Below are positions 10,745 to 20,219 of a stretch of DNA of 64,000 nt, in pieces. The position numbers and the translations under genes were made by a program. A model generated the notes under the pieces. That model searched no databases, was not told the DNA's origin, and saw nothing but the letters and a program-made list of their open reading frames with translations. Source of the DNA: Coraliomargarita algicola. Its GTDB lineage: Bacteria > Verrucomicrobiota > Verrucomicrobiia > Opitutales > Coraliomargaritaceae. Position 1 is the first letter of the stretch; each line of letters opens with the position of its first letter. The DNA lies in the NCBI RefSeq assembly GCF_033878955.1, contig NZ_CP138858.1, positions 2,170,001 to 2,234,000 on the forward strand. Reading direction: 5' to 3'.

Positions 10745-11224
10745 CTAAAGCACAACCACTTGCAAACGCGACCCACGCGTCGCCCAAGCACAGACCAGCT
10801 CATCGATCCAATCTCGCACCCGCTGATACTGCGCCTCGCGCTGCTTAGTCCAATACTTGCCAACGGGGCAAACCGCCTCGCGTAAACCAGTCACCAGCAA
10901 CAACCCTTCGCGACGCCCCGCTAGTTTTTTCATTTCCACGACGATCGCCTGCCGTATCCACAGCGGGCTAAAATCCTCCAAACGCGGCACATGCCAATGA
11001 GCAAAAGCAAAATCGGCTCGGTGCCCGGAGACCCCGAAATGAAGTTTCGCTAATTTATCAACATAATCTCCCAGCGGCACACGTTCGAGATCTTCAGGGT
11101 GCTCTTTATACGCAAACTCTAAGGCACGACGCGCATGCTCCGCCCGCTCAGGGTCCGACACACGCCCGAGCAATTCGTTGAGCGTCCGAAGCTGCTCGAC
11201 TGCAATCAGCTTGGCTTTAGGCAT
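10745..11224 (-). CDS. Unknown protein coupled to nrdR
   Basis: A protein of 159 aa, mostly helical and rich in Arg, Leu and Glu, with WIRQAIVVEMKKLAGRREGL and a C-terminal WIDELVCAWATRGSRLQVVVL. I do not recognise the family. Its ATG overlaps the nrdR stop by 8 bases (ATGCCTAA), so it is very likely translated from the same message. No signal peptide or membrane segment, so probably cytoplasmic. Confidence 0.6.
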   Translation of the reverse strand: MPKAKLIAVEQLRTLNELLGRVSDPERAEHARRALEFAYKEHPEDLERVPLGDYVDKLAKLHFGVSGHRADFAFAHWHVPRLEDFSPLWIRQAIVVEMKKLAGRREGLLLVTGLREAVCPVGKYWTKQREAQYQRVRDWIDELVCAWATRGSRLQVVVL

Positions 11225-11681
11225 TATCTGTCGAAGCTTTCAGCTCATTGATTTCCTGCGCCAACTCGGCCAAATCCCTAAAATCTTTATAAACGGACGC
11301 ATAACGAACGTAAGCAATTTGATCCAAATGCTTCAAACGCAGCATAATCTGCTCACCGATAGCGTGAGCCGGGATTTCATGGTCAAATTCTTTCTCCAAA
11401 GACGCCAACACATCGGCAATCAACATCTCGATCTGCATCACATCAATGGGCCGTTTTTCTACCGCTTTTTTGAGTCCACCCAACACCTTAACGCGGTCAA
11501 AGTCCTCGCGGCGCCCATCACGCTTGACCACTTGCAAATCGGCACGCAGCACCTCTTCAATCGTCGTAAAGCGATACCCACAGTCGAGACACTCACGACG
11601 GCGACGAATCGAAGTCTCGTTTTTTCCAGTTCGAGTATCGAGCACTTTTGTCTCAATAGAGGCGCATTTTGGGCAACGCAT
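11217..11681 (-). CDS. nrdR: Transcriptional repressor NrdR
   Basis: A protein of 154 aa from the ATG at 11681, giving the family start MRCPKC; three upstream codons also stay in frame. The zinc ribbon is CPKC plus CLDCGYRF, followed by RREDFDRVKVLGGLKKA and the ATP-cone domain. NrdR represses ribonucleotide reductase genes according to the dATP/ATP state. Two NrdR-box-like sequences lie 67-106 bases upstream, hinting at autoregulation. An unknown gene is coupled to its 3' end. Confidence 0.93.
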   Translation of the reverse strand: MRCPKCASIETKVLDTRTGKNETSIRRRRECLDCGYRFTTIEEVLRADLQVVKRDGRREDFDRVKVLGGLKKAVEKRPIDVMQIEMLIADVLASLEKEFDHEIPAHAIGEQIMLRLKHLDQIAYVRYASVYKDFRDLAELAQEINELKASTDNA

Positions 11682-11744
11682 GATTAGCAATATGAATTCA
11701 AAAATCAGCAGAGAGAAGGTCTACTAACAATAATAAGAAAAAGA

Positions 11745-11790
11745 CTACTATATGTAGCCTACTACATTTGCAATCCCTATATTTAGTAGC
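11745..11790. promoter_or_regulatory. Two NrdR-box-like sequences
   Basis: The cores CTATATGTAG (11748-11757) and CTATATTTAGT (11777-11787) resemble the NrdR box consensus CWATATWTWGT; the second fits fully. They are 29 bases apart, near three helical turns. They lie between pabA and nrdR. The same stretch also holds an imperfect inverted repeat (11754-11765 with 11786-11798) that overlaps the pabA stop and could instead be a terminator stem. Confidence 0.45.
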
Positions 11791-11794
11791 TAGG

Positions 11795-12358
11795 CTACAG
11801 CTTAAGAAAGTTCTCAAGCATCTTCATCCCCTGCTCCGTGGCGAGCGACTCGGGGTGAAACTGGACCCCCCATACGGGGAGATCTTTGTGAGCCAAGCCC
11901 ATGATTTCGCCCGCCTCTGTTTCAGCCGTCACCTCCAGGCAATCGGGCAAGCTTTCACGCTCGACCAGCAGCGAATGGTAACGGGTGGCCACCATCGGAT
12001 TGGGCAACCCCTGGAAAATATCCGTATCGCGGTGCGTGACGGGACTGGTCTTACCATGCATCAAGCGCTCCGCGCGCACCACCTTGCCACCGAAGTGCTG
12101 GCCGATACTCTGATGCCCCAGGCAAACCCCGAGCAAAGGCTTCTTGCCCGCAAATGCCTCAATCATCGCCAAGCTAACGCCTGCCTCGTTGGGCGAACAG
12201 GGACCGGGCGAGATCATGACACGGTCAGGATTCAGCGCGAGCGCCTCCTCCACCGTGATCGCATTGTTGCGAAAAACCTGCTGCTCCTCACCCAGCTGGC
12301 CAAAATATTGCACCAAATTATAGGTAAAAGAGTCAAAATTATCGATTACGAGAAGCAT
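11795..12358 (-). CDS. Glutamine amidotransferase, PabA/TrpG
   Basis: A protein of 187 aa from the ATG at 12358, giving the family start MLLVIDNFDSFTYNLVQYF; the longer frame adds 16 unrelated residues. The class I amidotransferase triad is visible: Cys in GVCLGHQSIGQ, and His and Glu in VQFHPES. It supplies ammonia to anthranilate or aminodeoxychorismate synthase; no synthase partner gene is nearby, so TrpG and PabA cannot be separated, and it may serve both. It lies 72 bases downstream of fumarase. Confidence 0.9.
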   Translation of the reverse strand: MLLVIDNFDSFTYNLVQYFGQLGEEQQVFRNNAITVEEALALNPDRVMISPGPCSPNEAGVSLAMIEAFAGKKPLLGVCLGHQSIGQHFGGKVVRAERLMHGKTSPVTHRDTDIFQGLPNPMVATRYHSLLVERESLPDCLEVTAETEAGEIMGLAHKDLPVWGVQFHPESLATEQGMKMLENFLKL

Positions 12359-12430
12359 GCCGAAAATCAGAAGCGTGTTCGCCCCGAACTGCAAGCTCAC
12401 AAGCAAATTGAAATCGAAGCAATTTTGCAG

Positions 12431-14116
<1,686 letters not shown>

Positions 14117-14231
14117 AGTTATACTTTCTAATTTAGTTCAACTTTAGAATTAGTAGCGCTACTCAAAGGATTGGCAAGTGCGAACCCTCTAAAAAATCGT
14201 ATAGCACATGCAGCCTTCCTGCCCAGAAAAT

Positions 14232-14957
14232 TTACGCCAATCGCAACTCTAGCTTTTGCTTTAAGTGGCGCCACTCTGGAAGCAGTGCAGCCAGCAATTG
14301 ATAAAAATCGGCACTGTGATCATGATGCTTCAAGTGACAGAGCTCATGGATCATAACGTAGTCGATGCACTCTTTCGACGCTTTGACCAATTCGACATTC
14401 AGGGTCAGCGTGCCGTTTTCAGATAAACTACCCCAGCGCTTCTCCATGCGCTGAATGACAATGCTTGGTTTGTGATACCCATAACGCGCGATCTTAGGCC
14501 AACAGCGTTCTAAGCTCTGCGCAAATTGCTCGGCCGCTTTTTGTGCATACCATTGCTCCATTAAACGCTTGGTCATATGCGGCGCCACTTTTTGCCAACA
14601 GCTCACCTCAAAGACTCCATGCTTTAAACGCACTTTGTTTGCATCTCCAACACTGACCTTGAGCTGATATTGCTTACCGAGATACAAATGCGTTTCACCG
14701 CTGATGTAGTGGCGCTGCGGCGTGCGGGGATTGAATTGCTTGAAATAATCTTGTTGATTCACGATCCAACGCGCGCGCTTGCGTAACTTAGCTTCAATCG
14801 CACCAACATCGGTGCCTGCGGGGGCTTTCACCACCACGGAAGCATCGGGATGCACCGCAATCTCCAAGGTTTTGCGATCTACGGTTGAACAGGTGTAATC
14901 AATCACCCGTTGACCATAGAGGATGCTCCCCTCCATCATTTCTGCTGTAGATTGCAT
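14232..14957 (-). CDS. YgjP-like (M48-type) metallopeptidase, last gene of RM operon
   Basis: A protein of 241 aa. The zinc motif HELCH is at residues 204-208, with a probable third ligand in HHDHS (His214), and RWGSLSENGTLTLN is the family signature before it (PF01863, YgjP/DUF45). It starts 4 bases behind hsdR. Such genes are often found 3' of type I restriction genes, and a role in restriction-complex turnover or alleviation is possible, but its substrate is unknown. Alternative ATGs at residues 7 and 8 cannot be excluded. Confidence 0.85.
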   Translation of the reverse strand: MQSTAEMMEGSILYGQRVIDYTCSTVDRKTLEIAVHPDASVVVKAPAGTDVGAIEAKLRKRARWIVNQQDYFKQFNPRTPQRHYISGETHLYLGKQYQLKVSVGDANKVRLKHGVFEVSCWQKVAPHMTKRLMEQWYAQKAAEQFAQSLERCWPKIARYGYHKPSIVIQRMEKRWGSLSENGTLTLNVELVKASKECIDYVMIHELCHLKHHDHSADFYQLLAALLPEWRHLKQKLELRLA

Positions 14958-14961
14958 CGGT

Positions 14962-17900
14962 TTAGCCTCGGGAACGTGCCACTTGCATAACTTTTTCGAT
15001 CATGGCATCCATTTGATCCAACGACAGTTCCAGGCCTCGCTTCGCTCTGAGTTCATCGAAGCAGTAATCATCAATCGCATCGATCACCGCCTTCTGCGCA
15101 TCACTGTCGTCCCAAAAGTTCACCTTAAAGTGCTGCTGTAAAATAGCATCCACCGCCAACGCGGTATCCGCCGCAATGCTTTCTAATGCCTCGGCTGCCA
15201 TCGCGTGCTCGACAAAGAAAGGCTTCACCACCCCAAAGTAAGCCTGCGCGTCTTCGTTGCCCTTCAATACCGACGGCACATCGTCATGCACCTTGCCGAC
15301 GACTTTATTGCGAATGTCCACCACGCGATTCAGGTACTCCAAATCCGACAAACGCTTCGCCCGAAAGTCTTCGATGGCGCGCTGGATCAAAATAGAAAAT
15401 TTCTCATAGAAGGCCGGATCTTCATCCATCTTCTCCGTGATCACCTTCTTAGTGGCATGCGCGATGGTGTCGGCCTTGGCCGCGGTGCGTGGCTGCTTGC
15501 CGTAAACACCTTGCTCTTCTTTAACCTCGTTAAAGGTTTCGTCGTCAAAGATGTTCACCGGCTCGTTGAGCTGAATCACTTCGTTCGCCTGAATATGGGT
15601 ATCCAGCAGCTTCTTGATCTTCGGCTCGTAGTCGCGGTAATCGATGGCTTCGGCGTAGCGCAACTTGACCGAGGCTTTCAACTTTTGAAATTGCTTCAGG
15701 TCCTGCTTATAGCGCGCCAGCAGCGCTTCATCGGTTTCGAACAGAAACTTCTCCGAGGACAGCGCGATCGAGAAGGTCTTGGCGTATTCGGACAATCGGG
15801 TATAAAACTCGTCGCGGATCGACTCGTCGGCCAGCAACTGCTCGTAAGCTTCCGAGTCATTGGAGTGCTTCACCGTTTTGAACAATGCCCACAGATCCGA
15901 GTAGCGTTGCGGCAACTTGGCCACTTCCGCGTGAATCGACAATAAGGTGCCTTCGATATCCGCCTCATCGAAGCCTTCAAAGGCGCTATACATCGTCAGC
16001 GCTTCGTCCAACTCTCCTAGCACGTTGGCGTAGTCGACGATATAGCCAAATGGCTTATCTTCGTATAATCGATTCACCCGCGCGATGGCTTGCAGCAGCG
16101 TATGCTCACGCAGTACGCGGCAGAGATACAGGACGGTGTTGCGCGGCGCATCAAAGCCAGTCAGCAGCTTATCCACCACAATCAGGATTTCCGGCTCCTG
16201 ACCGTGTTTGAACTGATTGATCAACTGCTTGGTGTATTCCTCCTCGCTGCCATAGCGCGCCATCATCTTTTTCCAGAAGCGCACCACCTCGTCGCTCGGC
16301 TCGTCATCGGTCTCTTCGTAGCCCTCGCGGCTATCAGGGGGCGAAATCACCACTTCGGCCCGCACCATCCCAATGTCGTCGAGATATTCCTGATATTTCA
16401 ACGCCGAGACTTTGTTGGGCGCGACCAACTGCGCCTTAAATCCTGTCCCTTGCCAGGTCTCGCGGTAGTGCTCGCTGATATCAAAGGCCTGCATGTAGAT
16501 CACTTGATCCGACTTACTCAGCATTTCCGCGCGCGCATATTTTCGTTTCAAGTCGGCTTGCTGCTCTTTGGTCAACCCTTGGGTGTGACGCTCAAACCAG
16601 AGATCAACCGCCGCCTGATTCTGCGTCATCTCGACATAGCGCCCTTCATAGAGTAGCGGCACCACAGCCCCATCTTCCACTGCCTGCGAAATCGAATAAT
16701 GCGGGTCAATCAAATCACCAAACTTGGCGAAATTGTTTTTCTCTTTCTTAAGCAAGGGCGTGCCGGTAAAGCCGAGGTAGCAGGCACGCGGAAACATCTG
16801 CCGCATCCGTGCCGAGAACGAGCCAAACTGGGTGCGATGACTTTCATCCACCAATACAAAGATGTTCGGCGAGTCGTCGCTGTATTTGCTGCCCACCTTG
16901 TCGAACTTATGGATCAGCGTGGTGATGATGCCCGACTGCTTTTCCGCCACCAATTCCAACAAGTTACGCCCTGAAGTCGCACGGCAGGCTTCCAAGCCAC
17001 AGGCGGCAAAGGTGTTGCTCAACTGTTTGTCCAAATCATCACGATCCGTCACCAGCACGATGCGGGGATTCAATACTTCCGGATCGAGTGCTAGATTACG
17101 CGCCAGCAGCACCATCGTCAACGACTTGCCGGAACCTTGCGTGTGCCAGATCACGCCGCCACGACGCGCGCCCTCAGTATCGTAATTCCGAATACGCTGC
17201 AGTGTGGATTGAATGACAAAATATTGCTGATAACGGGCGATCTTTTTGATCCCGCCATCGAATACCGTATATTTCCAAGCCAGCTCTAACAAACGCTGCG
17301 GACGACACAGCGCAAACAGCGACTTATCCTGCTCCGTGGCAAGGCGTTCGCCTTGAGTGCTGAGTGCTGAATGATCAGGGCTGAGTGACTGAAAATTCAC
17401 TGCTTGAGACAACGACTGCTCGACCAGCGTTTCCAACTCGGTCAGTGCGGCCCCGCTCTGATCCAAGGCAGGCTCTTTCCAGACGCCCCAGAACTTCAGC
17501 GCCGTGCCAGTAGTCGCATACAAGGCCTGATTTTTATTCACCGACAGTAGCAATTGCGTATAGGTAAACAGCTTCGGGATATAATCCTCGTTTTGATTGC
17601 GAACTGATTGCTCCGCCCCGAGCTTCACTTCGATCCCCGGAGCCTTGCACTCGATCACGGCAAAAGGAATACCGTTCACAAACAGCACGATGTCTGGCCG
17701 CGCGGTCTCATTGCTACGTGTGCGCTCGACCGCGTATTCCACTGTGACATGAAAACTGTTTCGTTCCCAATTGCGCCAATCGATGTAATTCAGATTAAAG
17801 CTTTTAACGTCGCCCTCGATCGATTGCTCCAAAGCCGTTCCGAGAGTGATGAGATCGTAAATCGCCTCATTCGTTTTCAACAAACCATCGTATTTGACGT

Positions 17901-18147
17901 GCTTGATCCGCTCGATTCCCGATTGCACGTTTTCCTCGCTAAAGAGATACTCCCCGCCTTTGTAGCGGATACGATTAATCGTTTTGAGCTGCTCACGTAG
18001 CACATTCTCCAACAGCACGTTTGAGCGCCGCCCGCCACGTTCCCGCAAAGCCGCCTCCGGCGAAAGATAAGTGTAGCCCATCGCCACCAGCAGTTGCACA
18101 GCCGGCAGTTGCGAAGCGAGTTTTTCGTCGGTGTTGAAATCGGTCAT
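14962..18147 (-). CDS. hsdR: Type I restriction enzyme subunit HsdR
   Basis: A protein of 1061 aa. The N-terminal PD-(D/E)xK nuclease has Asp152 and E166-x-K168 (ECK). The helicase motor has Walker A GSGKS (338-342), DESH (434-437), GFTGTPL and a late ARVNR motif. With HsdM2S it translocates and cleaves unmodified DNA. Residues about 252-271 (LSPDHSALSTQGERLATEQ) are encoded by a word-like repeat at 17353-17392 that seems to have entered in frame. The ATG overlaps the previous stop by 4 bases. The first 16-17 codons are duplicated at 20165-20219. Confidence 0.96.
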   Translation of the reverse strand: MTDFNTDEKLASQLPAVQLLVAMGYTYLSPEAALRERGGRRSNVLLENVLREQLKTINRIRYKGGEYLFSEENVQSGIERIKHVKYDGLLKTNEAIYDLITLGTALEQSIEGDVKSFNLNYIDWRNWERNSFHVTVEYAVERTRSNETARPDIVLFVNGIPFAVIECKAPGIEVKLGAEQSVRNQNEDYIPKLFTYTQLLLSVNKNQALYATTGTALKFWGVWKEPALDQSGAALTELETLVEQSLSQAVNFQSLSPDHSALSTQGERLATEQDKSLFALCRPQRLLELAWKYTVFDGGIKKIARYQQYFVIQSTLQRIRNYDTEGARRGGVIWHTQGSGKSLTMVLLARNLALDPEVLNPRIVLVTDRDDLDKQLSNTFAACGLEACRATSGRNLLELVAEKQSGIITTLIHKFDKVGSKYSDDSPNIFVLVDESHRTQFGSFSARMRQMFPRACYLGFTGTPLLKKEKNNFAKFGDLIDPHYSISQAVEDGAVVPLLYEGRYVEMTQNQAAVDLWFERHTQGLTKEQQADLKRKYARAEMLSKSDQVIYMQAFDISEHYRETWQGTGFKAQLVAPNKVSALKYQEYLDDIGMVRAEVVISPPDSREGYEETDDEPSDEVVRFWKKMMARYGSEEEYTKQLINQFKHGQEPEILIVVDKLLTGFDAPRNTVLYLCRVLREHTLLQAIARVNRLYEDKPFGYIVDYANVLGELDEALTMYSAFEGFDEADIEGTLLSIHAEVAKLPQRYSDLWALFKTVKHSNDSEAYEQLLADESIRDEFYTRLSEYAKTFSIALSSEKFLFETDEALLARYKQDLKQFQKLKASVKLRYAEAIDYRDYEPKIKKLLDTHIQANEVIQLNEPVNIFDDETFNEVKEEQGVYGKQPRTAAKADTIAHATKKVITEKMDEDPAFYEKFSILIQRAIEDFRAKRLSDLEYLNRVVDIRNKVVGKVHDDVPSVLKGNEDAQAYFGVVKPFFVEHAMAAEALESIAADTALAVDAILQQHFKVNFWDDSDAQKAVIDAIDDYCFDELRAKRGLELSLDQMDAMIEKVMQVARSRG
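17353..17392. repeat. Word-like TGAGTGC repeat inside hsdR
   Basis: Iterated TGAGTGCTGAGTGCTGA-type words with a degenerate second half (GGGCTGAGTGACTGA). A similar stretch occurs at 20087-20117 in the rhuM-like gene. In frame within hsdR, between the nuclease and motor domains. Confidence 0.65.
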
Positions 18148-18150
18148 GAT
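18096..18150. repeat. 55-base direct repeat, copy A (hsdR 5' end)
   Basis: 54 of 55 bases match 20165-20219 in the same orientation; the one difference is at 18106. The repeat covers the hsdR start codon and its first 16-17 codons. The pair brackets the rhuM-like and AlbA_2 genes. Confidence 0.9.
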
Positions 18151-19589
18151 AGTTCGCTTTCCTCTAAAACTTCCCAGTAGCCGCGTGTTCCACCCACGCG
18201 CTGAATCAGTCCACTTTCTCGAAGTTGCTTAATATGCTTCTCCACCGCAGTGGTGCTTATCTCTAAAATTTCTGCTAGTTGAGATCCGGTAATTTTCGGA
18301 GACTGTTTCATCTCCGACAGAATTCTCACTTTCGTATTACCCAACTCATTACCCAACCCATTACCCAACCCATTACCCAACCCATTACCCAACGTTTTCC
18401 CGACGCTTTCCCGACGCTTTCCCGACGTTCCACCCGAAATCGTTCCGAAATCATTCCCGCCGCCTCCCGAAACAACCGTTTCGGAAGCCTGCGATTTCAG
18501 TAACTCCACAGCAACACCCCCTGACCGCTCAGCGAAGAAAGGTCTGGGTAAGCCTGCTTTGGTGCAGGCCTCGGCAATCTTCTCGACTCCTCGCCCCCAA
18601 GAGTCTACATAACCGGCTTTATAGCAAACATCCGCAATCAATGGATTCCGAGGAAAGGATTCATGCACCTCAAAGAGTTTTTCAACACTCAACTCAAGCG
18701 GCAGAGTTCCCGCATTCCAAATGGAAATACGATCATCCATGACTTTGAGCTGCGTCATGCTGCCCATGTAGTTCCGATGCACCAACGAATTGAGCAGTAT
18801 TTCACGCAATGCGGGAACCGGATATTCCAACTCTTCAATACGCCGCAGCCCTTCAAAGCGCACAGGTTTAATCAGAAACTTTTTCTCCAACTGCTCCATG
18901 ACCTCGCGCATCATCTGAAATAAATTCCCCTCACACACTTCCTGAAAACGCATATCGACGACACTGGCACCAAAGCGCCCGATCTTAACATACAAGTTTG
19001 CATAAAACTCACCTGGATCTTTACCAAACAACACTAATGCCGCGTTTGTCAGCCCCTCCTTCGTCAGCAGCCGTAGCTTTTTCAACAGAGTCGCAGTGGA
19101 CAGCCCAGAAACATTCGGTAACCGCCCCGCAGTCAGCGCCTCATTTTTAAACCATTCAATCGTCGTCTCATCAATATCATCCAAGCACGCATTTCCCTGA
19201 ATCGCACGATCCCAAGTCAGCCCCATTTTCTTCAACAGAAACTCATTGAGCGCTGCCCCCTTAAGCTCCTGCTTCACGCTGCCCGAACGCCAGTAGTAGG
19301 CCCCACGCAAAGAGATCGGCACTGTCGACGGTTCCACGATAATTTCAAGGAAAGGTTTGCCCGCATCTTCCTGCAAATTGATCGCCGGCATTAGCCCCAG
19401 CTGATCACGGATCTTATTCGGCAGATTCTCCAAAAGCTTCTTAGCATTGCTGACCCCGATGACCAATCCCACATCGTCCTTACCGATATAAATTCGTCCC
19501 CCCTGCGCATTGGCGAAGCCACAAATCCACTTCAAATAGTCATCGTGCCAAGATTGCTTGAATTCAACATTTTGGGATTCCGAGTTCAT
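18144..19589 (-). CDS. AlbA_2 / GHKL-ATPase / winged-helix protein
   Basis: A protein of 481 aa. The ATG at 19589 has a full AGGAGG five bases upstream; the TTG at 19658 is rejected. N terminus: AlbA_2 (Schlafen-type) domain, VEFKQSWHDDYLKWICGFAN then GGRIYIGKDD. Middle: HATPase_c_4 region with LLNSLVHRNYMGS, ISIWNAGTLP and SWGRGVEKI. C terminus: winged helix (ITGSQLAEILEISTTAVEKHIK). A repeat linker separates the last two: five 12-base units (LGNG repeats) and three 11-base units. The family is common in defence islands and is thought to bind nucleic acid. Its ATG overlaps the rhuM-like stop and its stop overlaps the hsdR ATG, each by 4 bases. Confidence 0.85.
   Translation of the reverse strand: MNSESQNVEFKQSWHDDYLKWICGFANAQGGRIYIGKDDVGLVIGVSNAKKLLENLPNKIRDQLGLMPAINLQEDAGKPFLEIIVEPSTVPISLRGAYYWRSGSVKQELKGAALNEFLLKKMGLTWDRAIQGNACLDDIDETTIEWFKNEALTAGRLPNVSGLSTATLLKKLRLLTKEGLTNAALVLFGKDPGEFYANLYVKIGRFGASVVDMRFQEVCEGNLFQMMREVMEQLEKKFLIKPVRFEGLRRIEELEYPVPALREILLNSLVHRNYMGSMTQLKVMDDRISIWNAGTLPLELSVEKLFEVHESFPRNPLIADVCYKAGYVDSWGRGVEKIAEACTKAGLPRPFFAERSGGVAVELLKSQASETVVSGGGGNDFGTISGGTSGKRRESVGKTLGNGLGNGLGNGLGNELGNTKVRILSEMKQSPKITGSQLAEILEISTTAVEKHIKQLRESGLIQRVGGTRGYWEVLEESELS
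18336..18394. repeat. 12-base tandem repeat, about five units
   Basis: The unit ATTACCCAACCC is repeated about five times with variation in the first and last unit. In the AlbA_2 gene it encodes (LGNG)n. Copy changes would keep the frame and only alter linker length. Confidence 0.9.
18396..18428. repeat. 11-base tandem repeat, three units
   Basis: The unit TTTCCCGACGC is repeated three times with one change at the last base. It is in coding sequence, and 11 is not a multiple of 3, so gain or loss of one unit would shift the frame and remove the C-terminal winged helix. Confidence 0.85.
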
Positions 19590-19600
19590 ACGCAACCTCC

Positions 19601-19640
19601 TAGAAACGGGAACGCCAAGCCCCAACTTGGCGAGGCTAGG
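19601..19640. repeat. Palindromic REP-like element in rhuM 3' end
   Basis: Inverted arms CGCCAAG and CTTGGCG around 6 bases, with flanks of GGGAA and CTAGG type. It encodes the abnormal C terminus of the truncated RhuM-like protein, so its insertion may have caused the truncation. Confidence 0.55.
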
Positions 19641-20086
19641 AACGTCGACAAAGTCCAAATCTTAAATCGATTATCCATGGCTCTTCCGCTCATTAAAATG
19701 CCAAAAGAGAAGCCGCCCTGAGGCTCTGCTCTCTTGAACTGTTGAGTCGCCCAGATACGGAAACGGGTCGCCACATGACTTTTCACGCGGTAGCCGACCG
19801 AGATGATCATGTCCAAATTGTAGTAATCCAGCAGGCGTTTCACCTCCCGCTTCCCCTCTAATCGAACTGACAAGAATTTCTTGTGAGTTGCCTCCAGCAC
19901 GAGTTCCTTTTCCTCGTAAATGTTTAATATATGCTGACTTACATTCTGCTGTGTTGTTTGAAACAGCTCCGCCATCAATGGCTGTGTCAGCCAGAACGAC
20001 TCATCCTCAAAACGAACATCCAATTTCAATTGACCATCTTCAGCCTGATAGACCAAGAACTGCCCCTTGGCGGCTTCGCCGAGGTC

Positions 20087-20117
20087 TGAGTGCTGAGTGC
20101 TAGGTCCTGAGTGGCTG
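20087..20117. repeat. Word-like TGAGTGC repeat at rhuM N terminus
   Basis: TGAGTGCTGAGTGCTAGG followed by TCCTGAGTGGCTG. It resembles the repeat at 17353-17392 in hsdR. It codes for the atypical N-terminal residues of the RhuM-like protein. Confidence 0.6.
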
Positions 20118-20123
20118 CTTAAA

Positions 20124-20216
20124 TCATCCTTCATAATTCATCCCTCCTAATTCGGCTGAGCCGCGCACAGCCGGAAGTTGCGAAGCGAGTTTTTCGTCGG
20201 TGTTGAAATCGGTCAT
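20124..20216 (-). pseudogene. hsdR 5' remnant, 30 codons
   Basis: Begins MTDFNTDEKLASQLPAV, identical to the start of HsdR, then diverges and stops. It lies 2 bases behind the RloC-like stop and overlaps the RhuM-like start by 11 bases. It marks where hsdR originally began, directly after the RloC-like gene, before the rhuM/AlbA_2 pair arrived. It may still act as a short leader keeping translation coupled. Confidence 0.8.
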
Positions 20217-20219
20217 GAT
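20165..20219. repeat. 55-base direct repeat, copy B
   Basis: Second copy of the hsdR 5' end (see 18096-18150), 54 of 55 bases identical. Its outer end touches the stop codon of the RloC-like gene at 20219-20221. Confidence 0.9.

Larger units (their letters stand above)
19586..20134 (-). pseudogene. RhuM-family gene, C-terminally truncated
   Basis: 182 codons remain open. Residues about 27-137 match the RhuM N-terminal region: VRFEDESFWLTQPLMAELF, VSQHILNIYEE, LLDYYNLDMIISVGYRV, TRFRIWATQQF. Intact RhuM proteins run about 300 aa or more; here the match stops and about 45 unrelated residues follow, encoded partly by a palindromic repeat at 19601-19640. The N-terminal tail (residues about 5-17) comes from a word-like repeat. 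AGGAGGG precedes the ATG and its stop overlaps the AlbA_2 ATG by 4 bases, so it is probably still translated. RhuM function is poorly known; it occurs in defence islands and pathogenicity islands. Confidence 0.7.

Noticed and set aside
15205..15945. 246-codon plus-strand frame inside hsdR
   Set aside because: Antisense to an intact hsdR with full helicase motifs; no family match.
18336..18428. CRISPR-like array
   Set aside because: Units are 11 and 12 bases, directly adjacent without spacers, and lie in frame in a gene. No CRISPR array or cas gene is seen anywhere in the window.
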